The notes under the pieces were generated by a model. The model was not told the origin of the DNA and made no database searches. It was given only the letters and a program-made list of their open reading frames with translations. A stretch of 64,000 nt of DNA, taken from contig JABAKD010000022.1 of the NCBI GenBank assembly GCA_012845835.1, positions 11,922,718 through 11,986,717 of the forward strand, read 5' to 3'. The position numbers and the translations under genes were made by a program. The first letter of the stretch is position 1. The number at the start of each line of letters is the position of its first letter. Of the stretch, positions 11,201 to 22,924 are shown in pieces. The DNA comes from Undaria pinnatifida (Eukaryota > Sar > Phaeophyceae > Laminariales > Alariaceae).

Positions 11201-11399
11201 AAAACAAACGGTCTCATATTAACCCATATAATGCAAAACAATACCCCAAGCTACTTCCAAGTCAGTTCTAAAAAGGGCTAACAGCATCTTGGGTGTCTGG
11301 CCTCGAGTCTCCCCTACCCCGAAAGCCCAAGGGTTTCCATCTCGCGGGGGAAGAAGCCGATGAGAAACCGGGACAGCGGCGCGTGAGGGTTTTCCGAAA

Positions 11400-11965
11400 C
11401 GAACAGCCACGCCGCGCCCAGGAAGACGATTAGCACGGCCTGCCAAGAACAGCAGGGATCAGTGGGTATTCGAAATAAGACTACACAGTTCAGACAGATA
11501 CGGGTGATGATTTGTCCGATCTAAAGAGTACAAAATTAGTAGGTTGGGTTTTTTACAGGTTTTTTCCGAGATGGACACTCCTGCCACGCCCAGGAATACG
11601 ATTATTGATAGCACAGCCTGGCAAGAAGAGCGGAACCAAGCGGGTATTCGCGTGAGGACTACATACGCCGCACAGCTAGATTATGATCTGTCCGATCTTA
11701 ATCGTACATATCAGTAGGTTAAGTTATGATGAGCACCCACGCCGCGCCCAGGCACAGCATAGCCTAGCAAGGTTGGAAGCTATGGGAAATCATGATAAGG
11801 TTGACGTTGCAGACGTCTATCAGACACATGATCCGCCTAATCTAAATAGTACAGATCGTTACGTTTGGGTCGTTTTTCCGAGACTAACACCCACGCCGCG
11901 CCCAGGAAGATGATTGTGATTAGCATAGCCTGGCAAGAAGAACGGAACCAACGAATGTTCGTGAG
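11400..11965 (+). repeat. Tandem repeat, about 155-175-bp period, 4 units
   Basis: CCACGCC(GCG)CCCAGGAA recurs at about 11407, 11583, 11736 and 11891. Each is followed by an ATTAGCATAGCCTGGCAAGA type block, then GTCCGATCTAAATCGTAC and CAGTAGGTT. Non-coding. Confidence 0.75.
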
Positions 11966-12239
11966 AAATATGCACACGCCGTAGACAGATCATAATCTAT
12001 CTGCCTGACCTAGGTCTTACAAATCAACAGGTTGAGTTATCAATAAATTAACGACTATCATATGATACAATTACCACCCAATAGACAGACGATACTATAT
12101 AAAAAGGTGAACTCCTTCATTAATGGTTTCGCTGCTAAGGATAAGATACATGTACACCGTGCACACCCCGTGGGAAATTCGTTGAAGCGTTGGCTGGGTT
12201 GACTCGCAGCCTCTATTAATCAGTCTACTACTGCAGTAC

Positions 12240-12545
12240 TAGCCCTTTGAAGTGGGGAGTATTCGCCAGAACGATTAATACACCGACGTAGGCCATCATC
12301 CAGACCCTGCTCTGCCGTTCACATGCTTTACGGTATATGGGGAGTGTTCGCCAGAACGACTAATAACACACCAAACAGATCACACGACATAGGTCATCAG
12401 GTCATCATCCAGACCCTTCTCTTGCCATTTACATGCTCTACGGTACACATCAACACGCCCAACAGTATCGCACGACATAGGTCATCAGGTCATCATCCAG
12501 ACCCCTCCCTCGCCGTTCACGTGCTCTACGGTATACGGTATACAT
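12240..12545 (+). repeat. Tandem repeat, about 100-bp period, 3 units
   Basis: Three diverged units contain GTTCGCCAGAACGACTAATA, GGTCATCATCCAGACCC and CACATGCTCTACGGTA. Non-coding. Confidence 0.7.
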
Positions 12546-12710
12546 AGGTGCTCCGTTCGTTTTTCCGCAGCTTCTCAGATTGAGCGCTATCCACTACCAA
12601 GGCCACGGCAGAGGCGCGACCTTTTTTTTCTTCAGAGGCACCTCACGTAACGCCTTTACAGCTGGAAAACCCTTTTTTTTTACAATTTTACTTGAATTTA
12701 GTGTGGGGGG

Positions 12711-12983
12711 CGCGTGCTACGATAGAGGTATTAAGGTATACCTCCTACAGCCTGAAACGTTTTCTGAATGGTGGGGGCTCCTTAACCCAAACCGTCGGGA
12801 AAAAAAAAAATAATAGGCCATTTTTGGGGTAAATGGTTCTCGTCGTGTACCTCGTAGGCCACATGGGATTTTTCATCTTATAGCAGTTTTTCTTTTTCTT
12901 CAAGTCAGGTTTAGGGAGAGGTCTTAAGCTCACAAATCGAGGAACCTCAGAAAAAAAGTGGTGCACTTCTATCATAGCACGCG
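12711..12983 (+). mobile_element. MITE family B, full copy
   Basis: About 273 bp with terminal inverted repeats CGCGTGCTACGATAGAGGT on the left and its reverse complement form, ACTTCTATCATAGCACGCG, on the right. Family landmarks in order are GGGGGCTCCTTAACCCAAA, a run of A, TCTCGTCGTGTACCT, TAGCAGTTTT and GAGAGGTCTTAAGCTCAC. Directly upstream (about 12650-12705) is a truncated copy of the TTAA-flanked mini-element. Confidence 0.8.
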
Positions 12984-13149
12984 TCAGGGAAGGAATTGGG
13001 GGCTCTAAAGGAGCTCTGTACGACCCGTGCCAGGGTAGAGGTACCGCGTTTTCACCCAAGATATTGTCTCAGTGACGGGGGGGATTCTTACCAGAAAATC
13101 GTCCGAATTTTCATTCTCGTTTTTTTGGCGCAATCGCGTTGCAAATTGC

Positions 13150-13340
13150 GCGGTCTTGCATACCCAGGAGACGGGTTTCGTTCATCCGATTGCACCTCCC
13201 TCAGTTTGCTAAAAAAAACGTTTCTTCGGGTGATGTATGGTACACCAACCATTGTTTTACCAAAGCCAACACCCTCAGAAGGCAAAAAAAGAGCCGGTGC
13301 ACCTCCCTCCATCGTGTAGCATGTGTCATTGCCGCCGTAC
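13150..13340 (+). repeat. Dispersed repeat R6, forward copy
   Basis: Counterpart of the reverse copy at 4245-4440. The CACCCTCAGAAGGC...GAGCCGGTGCACCTC portion is also shared with the 251-bp array at 47.7-48.8 kb. Confidence 0.6.
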
Positions 13341-13429
13341 CCCCCAAAAAACATCTTTGGCGAAATGTAAAAGTGCCGCCCCATGAAAAATCCCATGGAA
13401 ACATACCGGGGGAAAATAAATAAAAAATG

Positions 13430-13560
13430 AAATTCCGACGATTTCGGGTTAAGGTGCCCCTCCGTTCAGAAACGTTTTTAGCCAAAAAAAGGTATGTTTT
13501 AGCCAAAAAACGGTATACCTTAACACCTATATCGTGGCACATGTCTAACTTCCGCCCCAG
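13430..13560 (-). repeat. MITE family B-like fragment
   Basis: Contains CGGTATACC followed by TATATCGTGGCAC, resembling one family-B terminus in reverse, with a tandem AGCCAAAAAACGGTAT block. The other end is not recognised. Confidence 0.35.
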
Positions 13561-14979
13561 AAAAAAACATCTGAGAGGAAACCGAAAGCGCGCTCCGATG
13601 AACAAATCCATGACCCAGACATAACGACACAATCGTTTTGCAAAAACGAGAACGACATCCCGACGCTTTTCGTGCCGAGGGGCCTCGTCATTTTCAGAAT
13701 AAAAAACCGCCTCTTGAGAAGTGCTAGCTCTGTTCGTAGCACCCGTCCGCTATGATATCTTGCGCAAGAGCCGTGCGCACAGATGCCACCGCGCAAACAC
13801 GTGACGGAAGAGCAAGGTCCTAACAGATCTCACCCGTCAAACACGATCTAGATCATGCAGATAACATAAATCAGTGATCTGCCTGCCTCGAAAGATCCAG
13901 GTCGTGATATAGGGATCTGCTTTGTTCGGATTGGGCAACAGTGCATGCCGACCACAGCATCGCCCCGCGGCGGTGCATTTGGCGGGGGGGGGGGGGGGCG
14001 AGGGCTATATAGACGCTGGCCCAGCGTAGACAAATGATTGAAACACACACACGACCATAACCCCTAACTCTTAACCCTACCTTGACTGCATGGGAAAAAT
14101 TATCGGGAACAAAGAAGGCATGAGGAGTTAACGTGGACTATCAACCATGCAGTTTTTCTTGACGACGCCATAAAGGAGCTAGTGTGGACAATCAACCATG
14201 CTGCCGAAGCTTGCAGACCGCCAGGAGGGGTTAGCGTCGATAATCAACCATTGTTGACGACCCTTGAAGAACGGTCGTCAGAAGTTCGTGCGGAAAAAGC
14301 AACCTTTCTATCCACGCTGGGCCCAAGAAGAAAACATCACAAAAATATGTGCTATGTGCCAACCCGAAACGCTTAACGGTCCATGTGTACCGACCAAAAA
14401 CGCGACGAGAGCGCCATAAAAAAAAAAAAAACAAGCGTCTAGGAGGAGCGCGCAGCAGTATACCAACATTATGAATACAATGCTCCACGGGTGTCTTATA
14501 GCTGCCGGAAATACAGTTCGCACTCATCTCCTACCTCAGCAGCTCGGAGTGCCTTACGTGGCACATGTTGTAATCGTCATTTTTTGTTCGCCAAGTTTTC
14601 CCTTCGGAGTGTCCCAAAGGCGGGTAATGATCTGTAATCCAAGCGAAGTTTCAAACCTTATTGTAGCAACAACTACGAGCAAACATGGGCATACGTTAAC
14701 ACATACCCGGTACCAGGTAACATTTGGTACAGCGCGCACACCGCTGAGCATCAATTCTAAATCCATCTACATCGCGTCACTCTTCCGAGAGACTAAAACA
14801 ATTTCGACCAACTCTCCTACAGCACGCTATCGTTTCCCTTTAACACATTAATTAATGGGGTTTCCGAAACGTGACACTATCGTTATTACTACCTGTTACC
14901 TTACGATATCACTCTTGGGTCTATACCGCCGCACTTTGAGGGGGGAACGCCCGTCGTCCGAAAACGTCAATTTTCTCAC
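13561..14979. other. Non-coding stretch with a short tandem repeat
   Basis: At about 14130-14255 three diverged units of around 60 bp share GTGGAC(T/A)ATCAACCATGC. Elsewhere there is no convincing gene. The G-run at 13980-13998 and the A-run at 14417-14431 are the only other notable features. Confidence 0.4.
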
Positions 14980-17690
14980 CAAGGAGAACACCCCGGAAAA
15001 TCCGATCCCGGCATCGTCAATACCGCCTCCATGCCCTGGAGACCCTCCGTTTCCGGTGTTGCCTCCCGCCCTTGACTGACCCCGCTGCTGCTGGTCCCGC
15101 TCTAGCTCCTCCCTGGCGTCGAGGACAGCTTGGCGGACCTTCGCACGCCGATCGGGTTGGAGCAAGGGGTGGGGGTGTTCACTTCTCCGCAGAGGGGACT
15201 AGTATGTTTAGCCCTTGTGGGACTTGAGAGTTAAATATTGTCGAACGCAAATGTTATTACAGCAGCAGCTACATTTGTAGCCGCCTTGGGGATTCCAGAG
15301 GGAAAACATCACAAAGAAAAAGAAAAAAATCGAAAACTAGTGGCGGTTGATTACATAAGAGCACGGGCCACACGGAGGAGCAGCCTGGGCTGCTCGTTTC
15401 TTTTTTCGGGGGAATGTTTCCGAATCTCAAAGTAAGGAGATTGCACGACAACAGGCGCAACATGATGGTACTCGTACTGCTGTTGCTACGCTCTTTTCTA
15501 TGAAACAAAAATAGACGTCTGATAAGATCGCACTTGTTGTTTTTCTGATCGTTCAAGACATGGGTCCCAAAAGGGTTATTAGCGCGGTTTGACGCCTTGA
15601 CTGACCGTTTCCTACACAAAAAATAGTATACTAAGGCCAACCTTGACATTGACGCGCTCAAAATGACTGGGGTGATCGCGGTTTGGCCCCTTGACTGACC
15701 GCTACTTGCACCAAAAATAGTATACTAAGGCCAACCTTGACCGTGACGCGCTCAAAATCACGTGGGTGACCGCGGTTTGACCCCTCGATTGACTGCCTTC
15801 TACACTAAAAATAGTATACTAAGGCCAACATTGACCTTGACGCGCTCAAAATGACTGTGGTGACCGCGGTTTAATCCCTTGACCGACAACCCTCTGCCAC
15901 AAGAACAAATGGGAGTACTTGAATGATATATTAAAGACAACAGAGGTCGTACCGCGCGAGGCGACCTCTGATATCGACATATCGGTTTCAATATGCACCG
16001 AATATGCCGGGTGATCGGAAAATATTCGGATGGATTCAACCGTCTGTTGGGTCTTCCGATCGTACATGTGAGACGATCATTCTACGTGCCTATCCCAAAA
16101 CCTGTCCTCCACATCAAGGGGGATGGCTGGTCGCACCTACTCCTCCGTTAAGCCCAACATCCCGGCTTCAATTAGAGTTGAAAACGTACCGCTTGCAGTG
16201 TGAAGGTAAGACGTTGCTTACCTTTTCACCACCACACCATACCTTTAGAACTGCGACCCCATTTCAGCCGCAGATAACTTAGCACTAGAGTGGGACAATG
16301 TTTAGCGGTGCATAGCAAACGGGTGCTGTCTGAGCCCTTCCGAAGTTCAGGACGGTGAAATAAAAAAAGTCGAACAAAGCGGCGAATGCAGTGCATCTGG
16401 CACATGAAGCAAATGCGGCCGCCACGTAAACCCCCGCGGTGGCTACTTCCCGCAGGACAAAGCTCCCAACATCGAAAATCGTTCCCCAGGATTGCCCAGG
16501 AACAACCCAACGTCGGCAGACCCCGAGCTACCATGCACGGACATCCCCGACACGCACGTGCGGCACGATACAAGTCGTACGTCTCTGCGCTGACATCTCC
16601 GAGACGCACCGGGCACGATACAGGTCGTACGTCTCTGCGCTGACATCTCCGAGACGCACGGGGCACGATACAAGTCGTACGTCTCTGCGCTGACATCTCC
16701 GACACACGCACGTGGAACGATACAAGCGGCACGTCTCTGCGCGCCACCCCTCTAGACGGCTAACGCGACCGCGCCTGGCTTTGTGTGGGCCGCTACGCCT
16801 GAGTGTACGGTGGAATACGCACCTAAATGTTGCCAGGCTCTTGTCCTCGCGTAACCCCCTTAGAGCCAGCCCTAAATCCCTCCCTATACTAAATTCAAGT
16901 AATTTTTTCCTCAAAAAGGGTTTCCAGTAGTGACGGCGTTAACTCCTTTAGAGCCAGCCCTAAAACCCTTCCCAATACTAATTCCAAGTAATTTTGTCCC
17001 GAACCCGGGTTTCCGGCTGGTAAGGCCTTCAGGAGCTCTACACCCCACCCAAACAAGAAAGCTGAGAAGACACCAACGCGCAACCGGATGAGAACACCAC
17101 AGCCTATCCAGCGAACACTATCGCAAAACAAGAGTGTTTGCGGTTGTTGTTTTTGTTTTGTTGTTTTTTGTCTCACAAGTCTGTGACCACATGCTTTGTA
17201 CCTCTGAAGGACGAAGAATCCGCACGGACACTGGGTGTACTGATGTTGGGTAGAAACAACGGATTAATGTGACGACAAAAAAAAAAGGAATAGAAAAAAA
17301 GAGCGTTGATCTCAAGTTATCGAAGTCACAGCTGGTGTATTATGAAAAACAAAAAAAAATAGGTTGCAAAGCAAAAATAAAAGTCAGACGATGTTGGGTT
17401 AAAAGAGTCCCGAACTTTGGAAAATACTTTCGCAAAAAAGAGGTACTTTTTCAAAAAGAGGTACAATAGACCTCTATCGTGGCAGGCGTTTTTACACCTG
17501 GGTCCCAAAAGGGCCAAGCAATAGCTGGTCGCACCTGCTCCTCGGTCAAGCCCAACATCCTGGCCGCTTTGCTCGACCCTATCTTCCGCGCCAGCTTGTT
17601 TTCGTCCAGTTTCATCGCGTCCCAGTTCCCTGCGGCCGCGAGGCGCGGCGCGGCGAAGCCAAGTCGGGGGGAGTTGCTAGAGGCGGACAT
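14980..17690 (-). CDS. Candidate two-exon gene, hypothetical protein (partial)
   Basis: Exon 1 (17690-17535) starts with an ATG in good context (ACCATGT) preceded by an in-frame stop and encodes 52 residues ending KAARMLGLTEEQ. It stops at a donor, CAG/GTGCGA. A compatible phase-0 acceptor (GCGAAG preceded by a pyrimidine-rich stretch) opens exon 2 at 15138, giving VRQAVLDAREELERDQQQRG, so the joined product has a continuous charged helix. Exon 2 ends at 14980 before GTGAGA. The 105 residues run off without a stop, so at least one more exon is needed, and I could not identify it. The intron holds satellite, TTAA mini-elements and a decayed copy of the exon-1 end (16118-16165). No family is recognised. 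Intron boundaries are inferred, not proven. Confidence 0.4.
15575..15900 (+). repeat. 94-bp satellite array, 4 units
   Basis: CGCGGTTTGACC-type cores occur at about 15581, 15674, 15768 and 15861, giving a 93-94-bp period. Each unit ends in AAGGCCAACCTTGAC..TGACGCGCTCAAAAT. It is clearly related to the 75-bp satellite at 9.7-11.2 kb, with an extra block of about 20 bp. Confidence 0.85.
16118..16165 (-). pseudogene. Decayed copy of exon-1 end and donor of the 14980-17690 gene
   Basis: Plus-strand GCTGGTCGCACCT, CTCCT and AAGCCCAACATCC match 17524-17565 at most positions. On the minus strand this is the end of exon 1 plus its GTGCGA donor. The copy has a changed reading frame and a stop and cannot encode the same peptide. 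It lies downstream, inside the inferred intron. Confidence 0.65.
16543..16745 (+). repeat. 50-bp tandem repeat, about 4 units
   Basis: CACGATACAAGTCGTACGTC and TCTGCGCTGACATCTCCGAG recur at exact 50-bp spacing (16564, 16614, 16664) with a fourth, diverged unit. Open frames over it come from the 50-bp period and are not taken as coding. Confidence 0.85.
16852..17035 (+). mobile_element. Two adjacent TTAA-flanked mini-elements
   Basis: Two copies in tandem of a roughly 85-bp unit: CCCCTTAGAGCCAGCCCTAA, CCTATACTAA(A)TTCAAGTAAT, then GGGTTTCCAG...GGCG. The first ends at TTAA (16939-16942), from which the second starts. The family recurs at 37611, 39210 and 45317, flanked by TTAA on both sides. 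Confidence 0.65.
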
Positions 17691-18059
17691 GGTCTACAAC
17701 TCGTACCTTACACACTTCCGCGTCTGTTGACTTTCAAGCATCAGCGAACAGAAACCAGCCCAGTAAAGCCTGTCACCGATGTACCGGGATACGCCCGACA
17801 ACTCTGTGCTGCAGGAAACCGCCCGGGGGCCTTGCTCAGCGACAGCCGATTGACTAAAGTCTACGTGTCAGAAGAAAACTTGGCTCCGCGGGTTAGATAC
17901 GCGGGAGTCCGGTTTCATCGTATCCCGGGTCACTGCGGTCGAGGGTCGAGGCGAGGCGAGGCATACGAGGGGGCATTGTCAGACGCTTTTTATGAAAAAT
18001 GTAAAAACACATTTCACCTGTGAGATCGTCGATTCTGTCAAAAACTCATCTCTGCAAAC

Positions 18060-18210
18060 TGCGTGTTGTGGTTCATGTCAATCGATGAAATTCGACGAGC
18101 GGTGGGAATGCTGAACCCTCTGCGCGATAAAATTGGAGGAACGTACCGGGGGCGAGAAGGGACGACACCTGTGACCACGGCTTGTCAACACGCCGAAAGT
18201 CACAGTGAGA
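18060..18210 (+). repeat. SINE-like family S, 5'-truncated copy
   Basis: Carries the conserved body CGACGAGCGGTGGGAATGCT, GAACCCTCTGCGCGATAAAA, the G-run block CCGGGGGCGAGAAGGGA and CACCTGTGACCACGGCTTGT. These are shared with copies at 22085, 22925, 40665, 42505 and 46615. The tRNA-like head is missing. Confidence 0.7.
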
Positions 18211-18546
18211 TACTAAATAAATAGAAGCGTGTTTTACAACGTACCAGTATGCATGTATATAATACGTACACGCGCAGATTTTTTACTTCACCTTTTATTT
18301 CCTGTCTGATGTACGACTTGCTTCAGTCATGTGTAAATTATTTTCGTATTGTTGCGCTTGCTTTCCTGAGGTATATTTCGACTCCAGAGATCTTTGAGAC
18401 TTGTCTTGTGGCCGCGGACTAGGTTGCAGCGATGAGTTAACGCAAGAACATCAGAGGTGGAAATACCGTTAGTGGTCTATTATACCGGGTACAACGTAAG
18501 GTAATACGCTCCTCGGACGAATGCCCAAGCCGATTTGCTGAACACT

Positions 18547-18838
<292 letters not shown>

Positions 18839-19868
18839 GGGTGTTGATGTAAACCACTGCTTGACCACGAACCGAACAGGGCACGGGCAAAAACACACAT
18901 AATACTTGGTACGCCACACGTACAGCCATGGACAACAGTACGTGATAGTGCGGTAGTGTGGTAGCCTTTACTATGAGGCCTCAGCTTAGTGCGGTGAAAT
19001 AGCCTTGTCGCGATATCACCCAACAGAGAAGCGCACTATTGCAGTTCGCGGGGTCCCCACTTCAGTACGAGTATGATGTTCGTCTACTTCGGGGTTCCAC
19101 TTTAGCGCGCGTATTATCGTCCAACAGGGCATCGCACTAAGGAGGGACCACCAACGAACGTAGCTACCAAAGGCCACGTCGTTCGCGCTACCAACATGTG
19201 GCAAGCGGGGGGGTATACTCATTTCAAGCATAGCCATAGTCTGAAGATCATTGAGAGACGGGGGAGGGTATCCTCATTTCATGCATGGCCGTTGTCGTAT
19301 GATAATAGACCCGTCGCATCCCTGACACGTGCTTCTATAAAGGTACAACAGTTCACTACCTCTTCTTGGCCAAAACATTTCTAACAGACGGGGGGCTTTC
19401 TCTATCCAACATCATAAAGCCAACATCATTGGAACTCCATCTGCGTTAGTTACAATAGTATTCGTTATGTACCTAATAGTACCTAGGCCATGAGGGTGTC
19501 TATTGGGTTACGGTTTCGTCTTTTTCTTCCAACTCGGTTATTGGATGAGGTGTAGAGCTCCTCAAGTAGCAACGCAACTCGACGCGAGTCGACTAGGGAA
19601 AAAAATTGCACAAGTCTCCTCGCAATAAAAATGAAAGCACGTACTGTAGTGGGGGAAGGGAGAGAATAGCCTGTATGGCGGCCCTGGATCTGAGTTAAGT
19701 TTAGGGAGGGAAAAAGAGAAAGAAAACGTGCGAAGATAATAACTCGGATGAGCAGGACAAAGAGGGAAAAAAAAAGTCGGGAGCGCCAGGATTTTAGCTG
19801 TACCTTACCTTGAGGCGCGTCTCCTACCATACGGCGACGGAGCATGTTGAGGCACTCGGGACACTAAC

Positions 19869-20168
19869 CTGTGCGAGCGCCTTTCTCCGTAACAGCGCCC
19901 GCTCCCCCCTGCTTGCCGCCTTTAGAAGAGATAGCTGCTGCTTTCTCGCTCGCTTGGGCCGCCGCCTTTCGCCTTCTCAGGTCCGACATGCTATCAACGA
20001 CACCTTGGATCTGCTTCAGCCCGCCTCCACCCCCCGCCCCGGCTCCCGCCTTCTGCTTTCCTTGAACTACTGTTTCAGGATTGTCGTCTGCGGTAACAGG
20101 GTCGTCTTTTTTTGCCTTAGCAGCGCTGAGGCTACTTTCTCCTTGCATCTCCGCCGGCATATTGACGC
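19869..20168 (-). CDS. Candidate internal or first coding exon, Lys/Ala/Gly-rich
   Basis: Bounded on the minus strand by an acceptor (TTTCTATCTGCAG at the upper end) and a donor (CAG/GTTAGT at the lower end), 300 bp. It is open throughout in one frame, with a Met 8 bases in. The 97 residues from that Met are acidic then Gly-rich, with a basic helix-forming part (LRRRKAAAQASEKAAA). It ends in phase 1. Its phase does not join to the exon starting at 17690, so it is probably a different transcript. No family is recognised. It could also be a low-complexity open frame by chance. Confidence 0.35.
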
Positions 20169-20272
20169 CTGCAGATAGAAATCAAACCAGGCAACACATC
20201 ATTGGAAAAATCGGACCCCCATTTTTTCATCTGCACATCATATTTCGGGACAGATAAGCTTCTTGTAAACAA

Positions 20273-20550
20273 GATCTGCATGACACGGCTCTCGCTCACA
20301 TTTATTCGGGTAGGATCCGTACGATACGCCTCTTGCACAACCACCTCAAAACGGCAACTATGGGATACAGATGATCTAGGTCGATCTGCAAGATCTAGAC
20401 ATATGTTAGCCAGGTGGGATCTGCATGACACGGCTCTCGCTCACATTTTTTCGGGTAGGATCCGTACGATACACCTCTTGCACAATCATATCAAAACGGC
20501 AACTATGGGATACAGATTATCTAGATCGTGACCTGCAAGATGCGTGAGAG
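20273..20550 (+). repeat. 145-bp tandem duplication
   Basis: GATCTGCATGACACGGCTCT starts units at 20273 and 20418. Both contain TCGGGTAGGATCCGTACGAT and AAAACGGCAACTATGGGATA. Identity is high, suggesting a recent duplication. Confidence 0.85.
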
Positions 20551-20879
20551 TAAGGCATAATGAGATCGCGAGTACGGGGGGGCGGGGGGCGGGAGCTGCA
20601 CCTGTGCAGAGCAGATGTAAAACATACAGGGCTTAGAAGTAAACGGATGGATGCAAAAAAAGAGGCGAACGCGTTGACATCAAGAGAACCAGTAGTACTG
20701 TTGTGTGCAGAACACGGAAGGTTGGGGCAACGCGAACGTGGACACTACGATCGAGCTAACACTGGGTACAGTGTCGGGGAAAGTGCGTAAAAATAAATAC
20801 AGCATGTGCGCTCCAACTGCTGTCTCTGAATAACAGCAATCTCTCTGAAGAGTGCAGGGCGGCAGGGGAGCAGGTACAT

Positions 20880-21225
20880 GACAATGTTGCCCACCTCGAA
20901 CAGATCAGATCCCCATATATAATCTGTGGGACAGATCAGACCCCCCTAGATGATCTGTGGGAAACATCAGATCCCATAGATCATGTTTGGGGAAGATCAG
21001 ATCCCATAGATGATCTGTTGATGATATGTGTCTCTCGGGCAGATATATCCCTGGTCTATGTCATCTGAATGACTTATATCGTGTTGCCGGGTGTGGAGCA
21101 GTAGGATCTGCCTGATCTAGCACACGTTTTCCAGGTTTCTGTACGAGCTGCATGGCCTTTATCGTGTTGCCGGGTGTGGAGCCGTATGATCTGCCTGATC
21201 TAGCACACACACGTTTTCCGGATTA
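20880..21225 (+). repeat. GATC-rich short tandem repeats
   Basis: Four units of about 40 bp built on CAGATCAGATCCCATAGATG are followed by two units of about 75 bp built on GTGTTGCCGGGTGTGGAGC and ATCTGCCTGATCTAGCACAC. Similar GATCTAGATC-rich patches occur at 13840-13930, 21545-21580, 22630-22870 and 45930-46140. Confidence 0.75.
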
Positions 21226-21246
21226 GATATGCACTACAGTTCCGGA

Positions 21247-21524
21247 AAAGACGCGTGCTATGTTGATAGAGGTATACCTTTTTTTGGCTATTTTGTTTTC
21301 TGAATGACTTAAGACACTCCTTAACCCAAAATCGTCGGAAAAAAAATAAATCATACGACATTTTTTTTTTGCGCGATTCTCGTTGTGTACCTAGGCCATG
21401 GGATTTTTTATCCGGGGTAGCAGTTATAGTTTTACCCGAATCAGTTTTTCGGGAGAGGTCTTAAGCTCCCAGATCGAGGACCCTCAGGAAAAAAGTGGAG
21501 AACCTGTATCGTAGCACGCGTCAA
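21247..21524 (+). mobile_element. MITE family B, full copy
   Basis: Terminal inverted repeats GACGCGTGCTATG..GATAGAGG and CCTGTATCGTAGCACGCGTC, with all family landmarks (CTCCTTAACCCAAAATCGTC, TTCTCGTTGTGTACCTAGGC, GAGAGGTCTTAAGCTCCC). About 278 bp. Confidence 0.8.
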
Positions 21525-21860
21525 AACCATATTATAACGACAATACATAGGATGTAGATGATCTAGATCGCGATCTGTTCGATGTGTGCCACGCTACCTG
21601 CCGACGACGCCGATGGTACGATACATACAATGGTATAAAAGATCCTACCATTCCATACCGCGGTCGTGGCACCATAACACGTTGAGGCAGCATGGGACAC
21701 GATAAAACAAGCAGGTGGTGTCCGATCATGCTTTCTCGCTCACACATGACGGTTAATACTTGCTCTTGCTTCGCCGAGGTATGTGCTGAGAAAAGGGAAA
21801 CATTTCTCTTTTAAAGGAACAGTAACGCCTCCATGGTAAACCGAGAGAGACCAAGATTCC

Positions 21861-22055
21861 AGGGCTTTTCACGGGTTACGACCCGCCCCGCAGGTCGGGG
21901 TCGAAGGTCTTCAAAAACTCGGGGGGTCGAGTCGGGCCGGGTCAGGAACAAGTAAAATCTTACGGGTCGGCTCCAAGCATCACGGGTCGGGTCAGGTCAC
22001 CATGAACCGACCCGAGCCGAACCACAAAATCTCATCCGACGAGTGAAAAAGCCCT
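21861..22055 (+). mobile_element. hAT-like short inverted-repeat element with GGGTC repeats
   Basis: Begins AGGGCTTTTCACGGGT and ends GAGTGAAAAAGCCCT, an inverted pair, with degenerate GGGTCGGGTC repeats inside. It is the same family as 30885-32213 and 38320-38532. No clear target duplication is visible for this copy. Confidence 0.55.
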
Positions 22056-22084
22056 GAAAAAAACGATGAAAATCGACGAGAGCA

Positions 22085-22312
22085 TACACAGCTGAAAATT
22101 GGGAAAGCTGAATCTTATGCGCTATAAAAGCGAAGGCATGCACCCGCTATAAAAGTGAAGGCATGCACCCGCTATAAAAGTGAAGACATGCACCGCATGC
22201 ACCAGGGGGGAGAAGGCAAGACACCAGCGACCACGGCTTGTCCATAAAGGTCGCTGAGGGTTAGGGTAAAACCCATAACGGGTAGAGCTGGAGAGTATAA
22301 TAATACTAAAAA
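22085..22312 (+). repeat. SINE-like family S copy with internal triplication
   Basis: Contains CGCTATAAAAGTGAAGGCAT three times (about 22120-22195), then the shared block GACCACGGCTTGTCC and the tail GAGCTGGAGAGTATAATAAT. The triplication is unique to this copy. Confidence 0.65.
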
Positions 22313-22924
22313 AAGAGGGGATAAGGGGATACCATGACATAGTACCCTCGCATGCTTTTTGGGGGGCATGGCACGGGAAGTGAGATACTTACAGCCGACT
22401 AGCAAGAGCGTGCAGCAGCACGCACCAGCATGTTGTGCGCGTGTCGTAAGCTGGTACCATAGCCCCTAACGTCGCGATTCGAGCACTCCTTACTCCAACA
22501 GCCCGGGCTGCTCCTTCTCGCCGATTCTACAATCGTACCAGTCTGGGCCCAAATATAAAGCCACATTTACATGGTACTATAGTTGGGAAAAGTGGCTTAT
22601 ATTTGTGGACCCAGACTGGTAGCATTTTCCCGTTTAAACAAATCGGACAGATCACGATCTAGATATAATCTAAATCCTACGTTAAATATCTGGTGTACGC
22701 TGAGCAGGATCTGTGTAGGACAGATCAAACTCAGGGCACATGCGCTAGGTCATGCAGATCATACGTCTCCCATCCGGCAACACGATCTATAGGCTATGCA
22801 GATGATGTAGACCAGGGGTCTGTCTGCCCTGAACGACATAGGTCATGGATAGGACTCGGATCTGTCCGATTTATGTTCCCTTTTCGAGTCTACTACAACA
22901 GACACCCTGGCATCGCTTTCGGAG

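Noticed and set aside
16226-16914. Overlapping Arg/Cys-rich frames on both strands
   Set aside because: They translate the 50-bp tandem repeat. The periodic peptide is a consequence of the DNA repeat, since three frames stay open.
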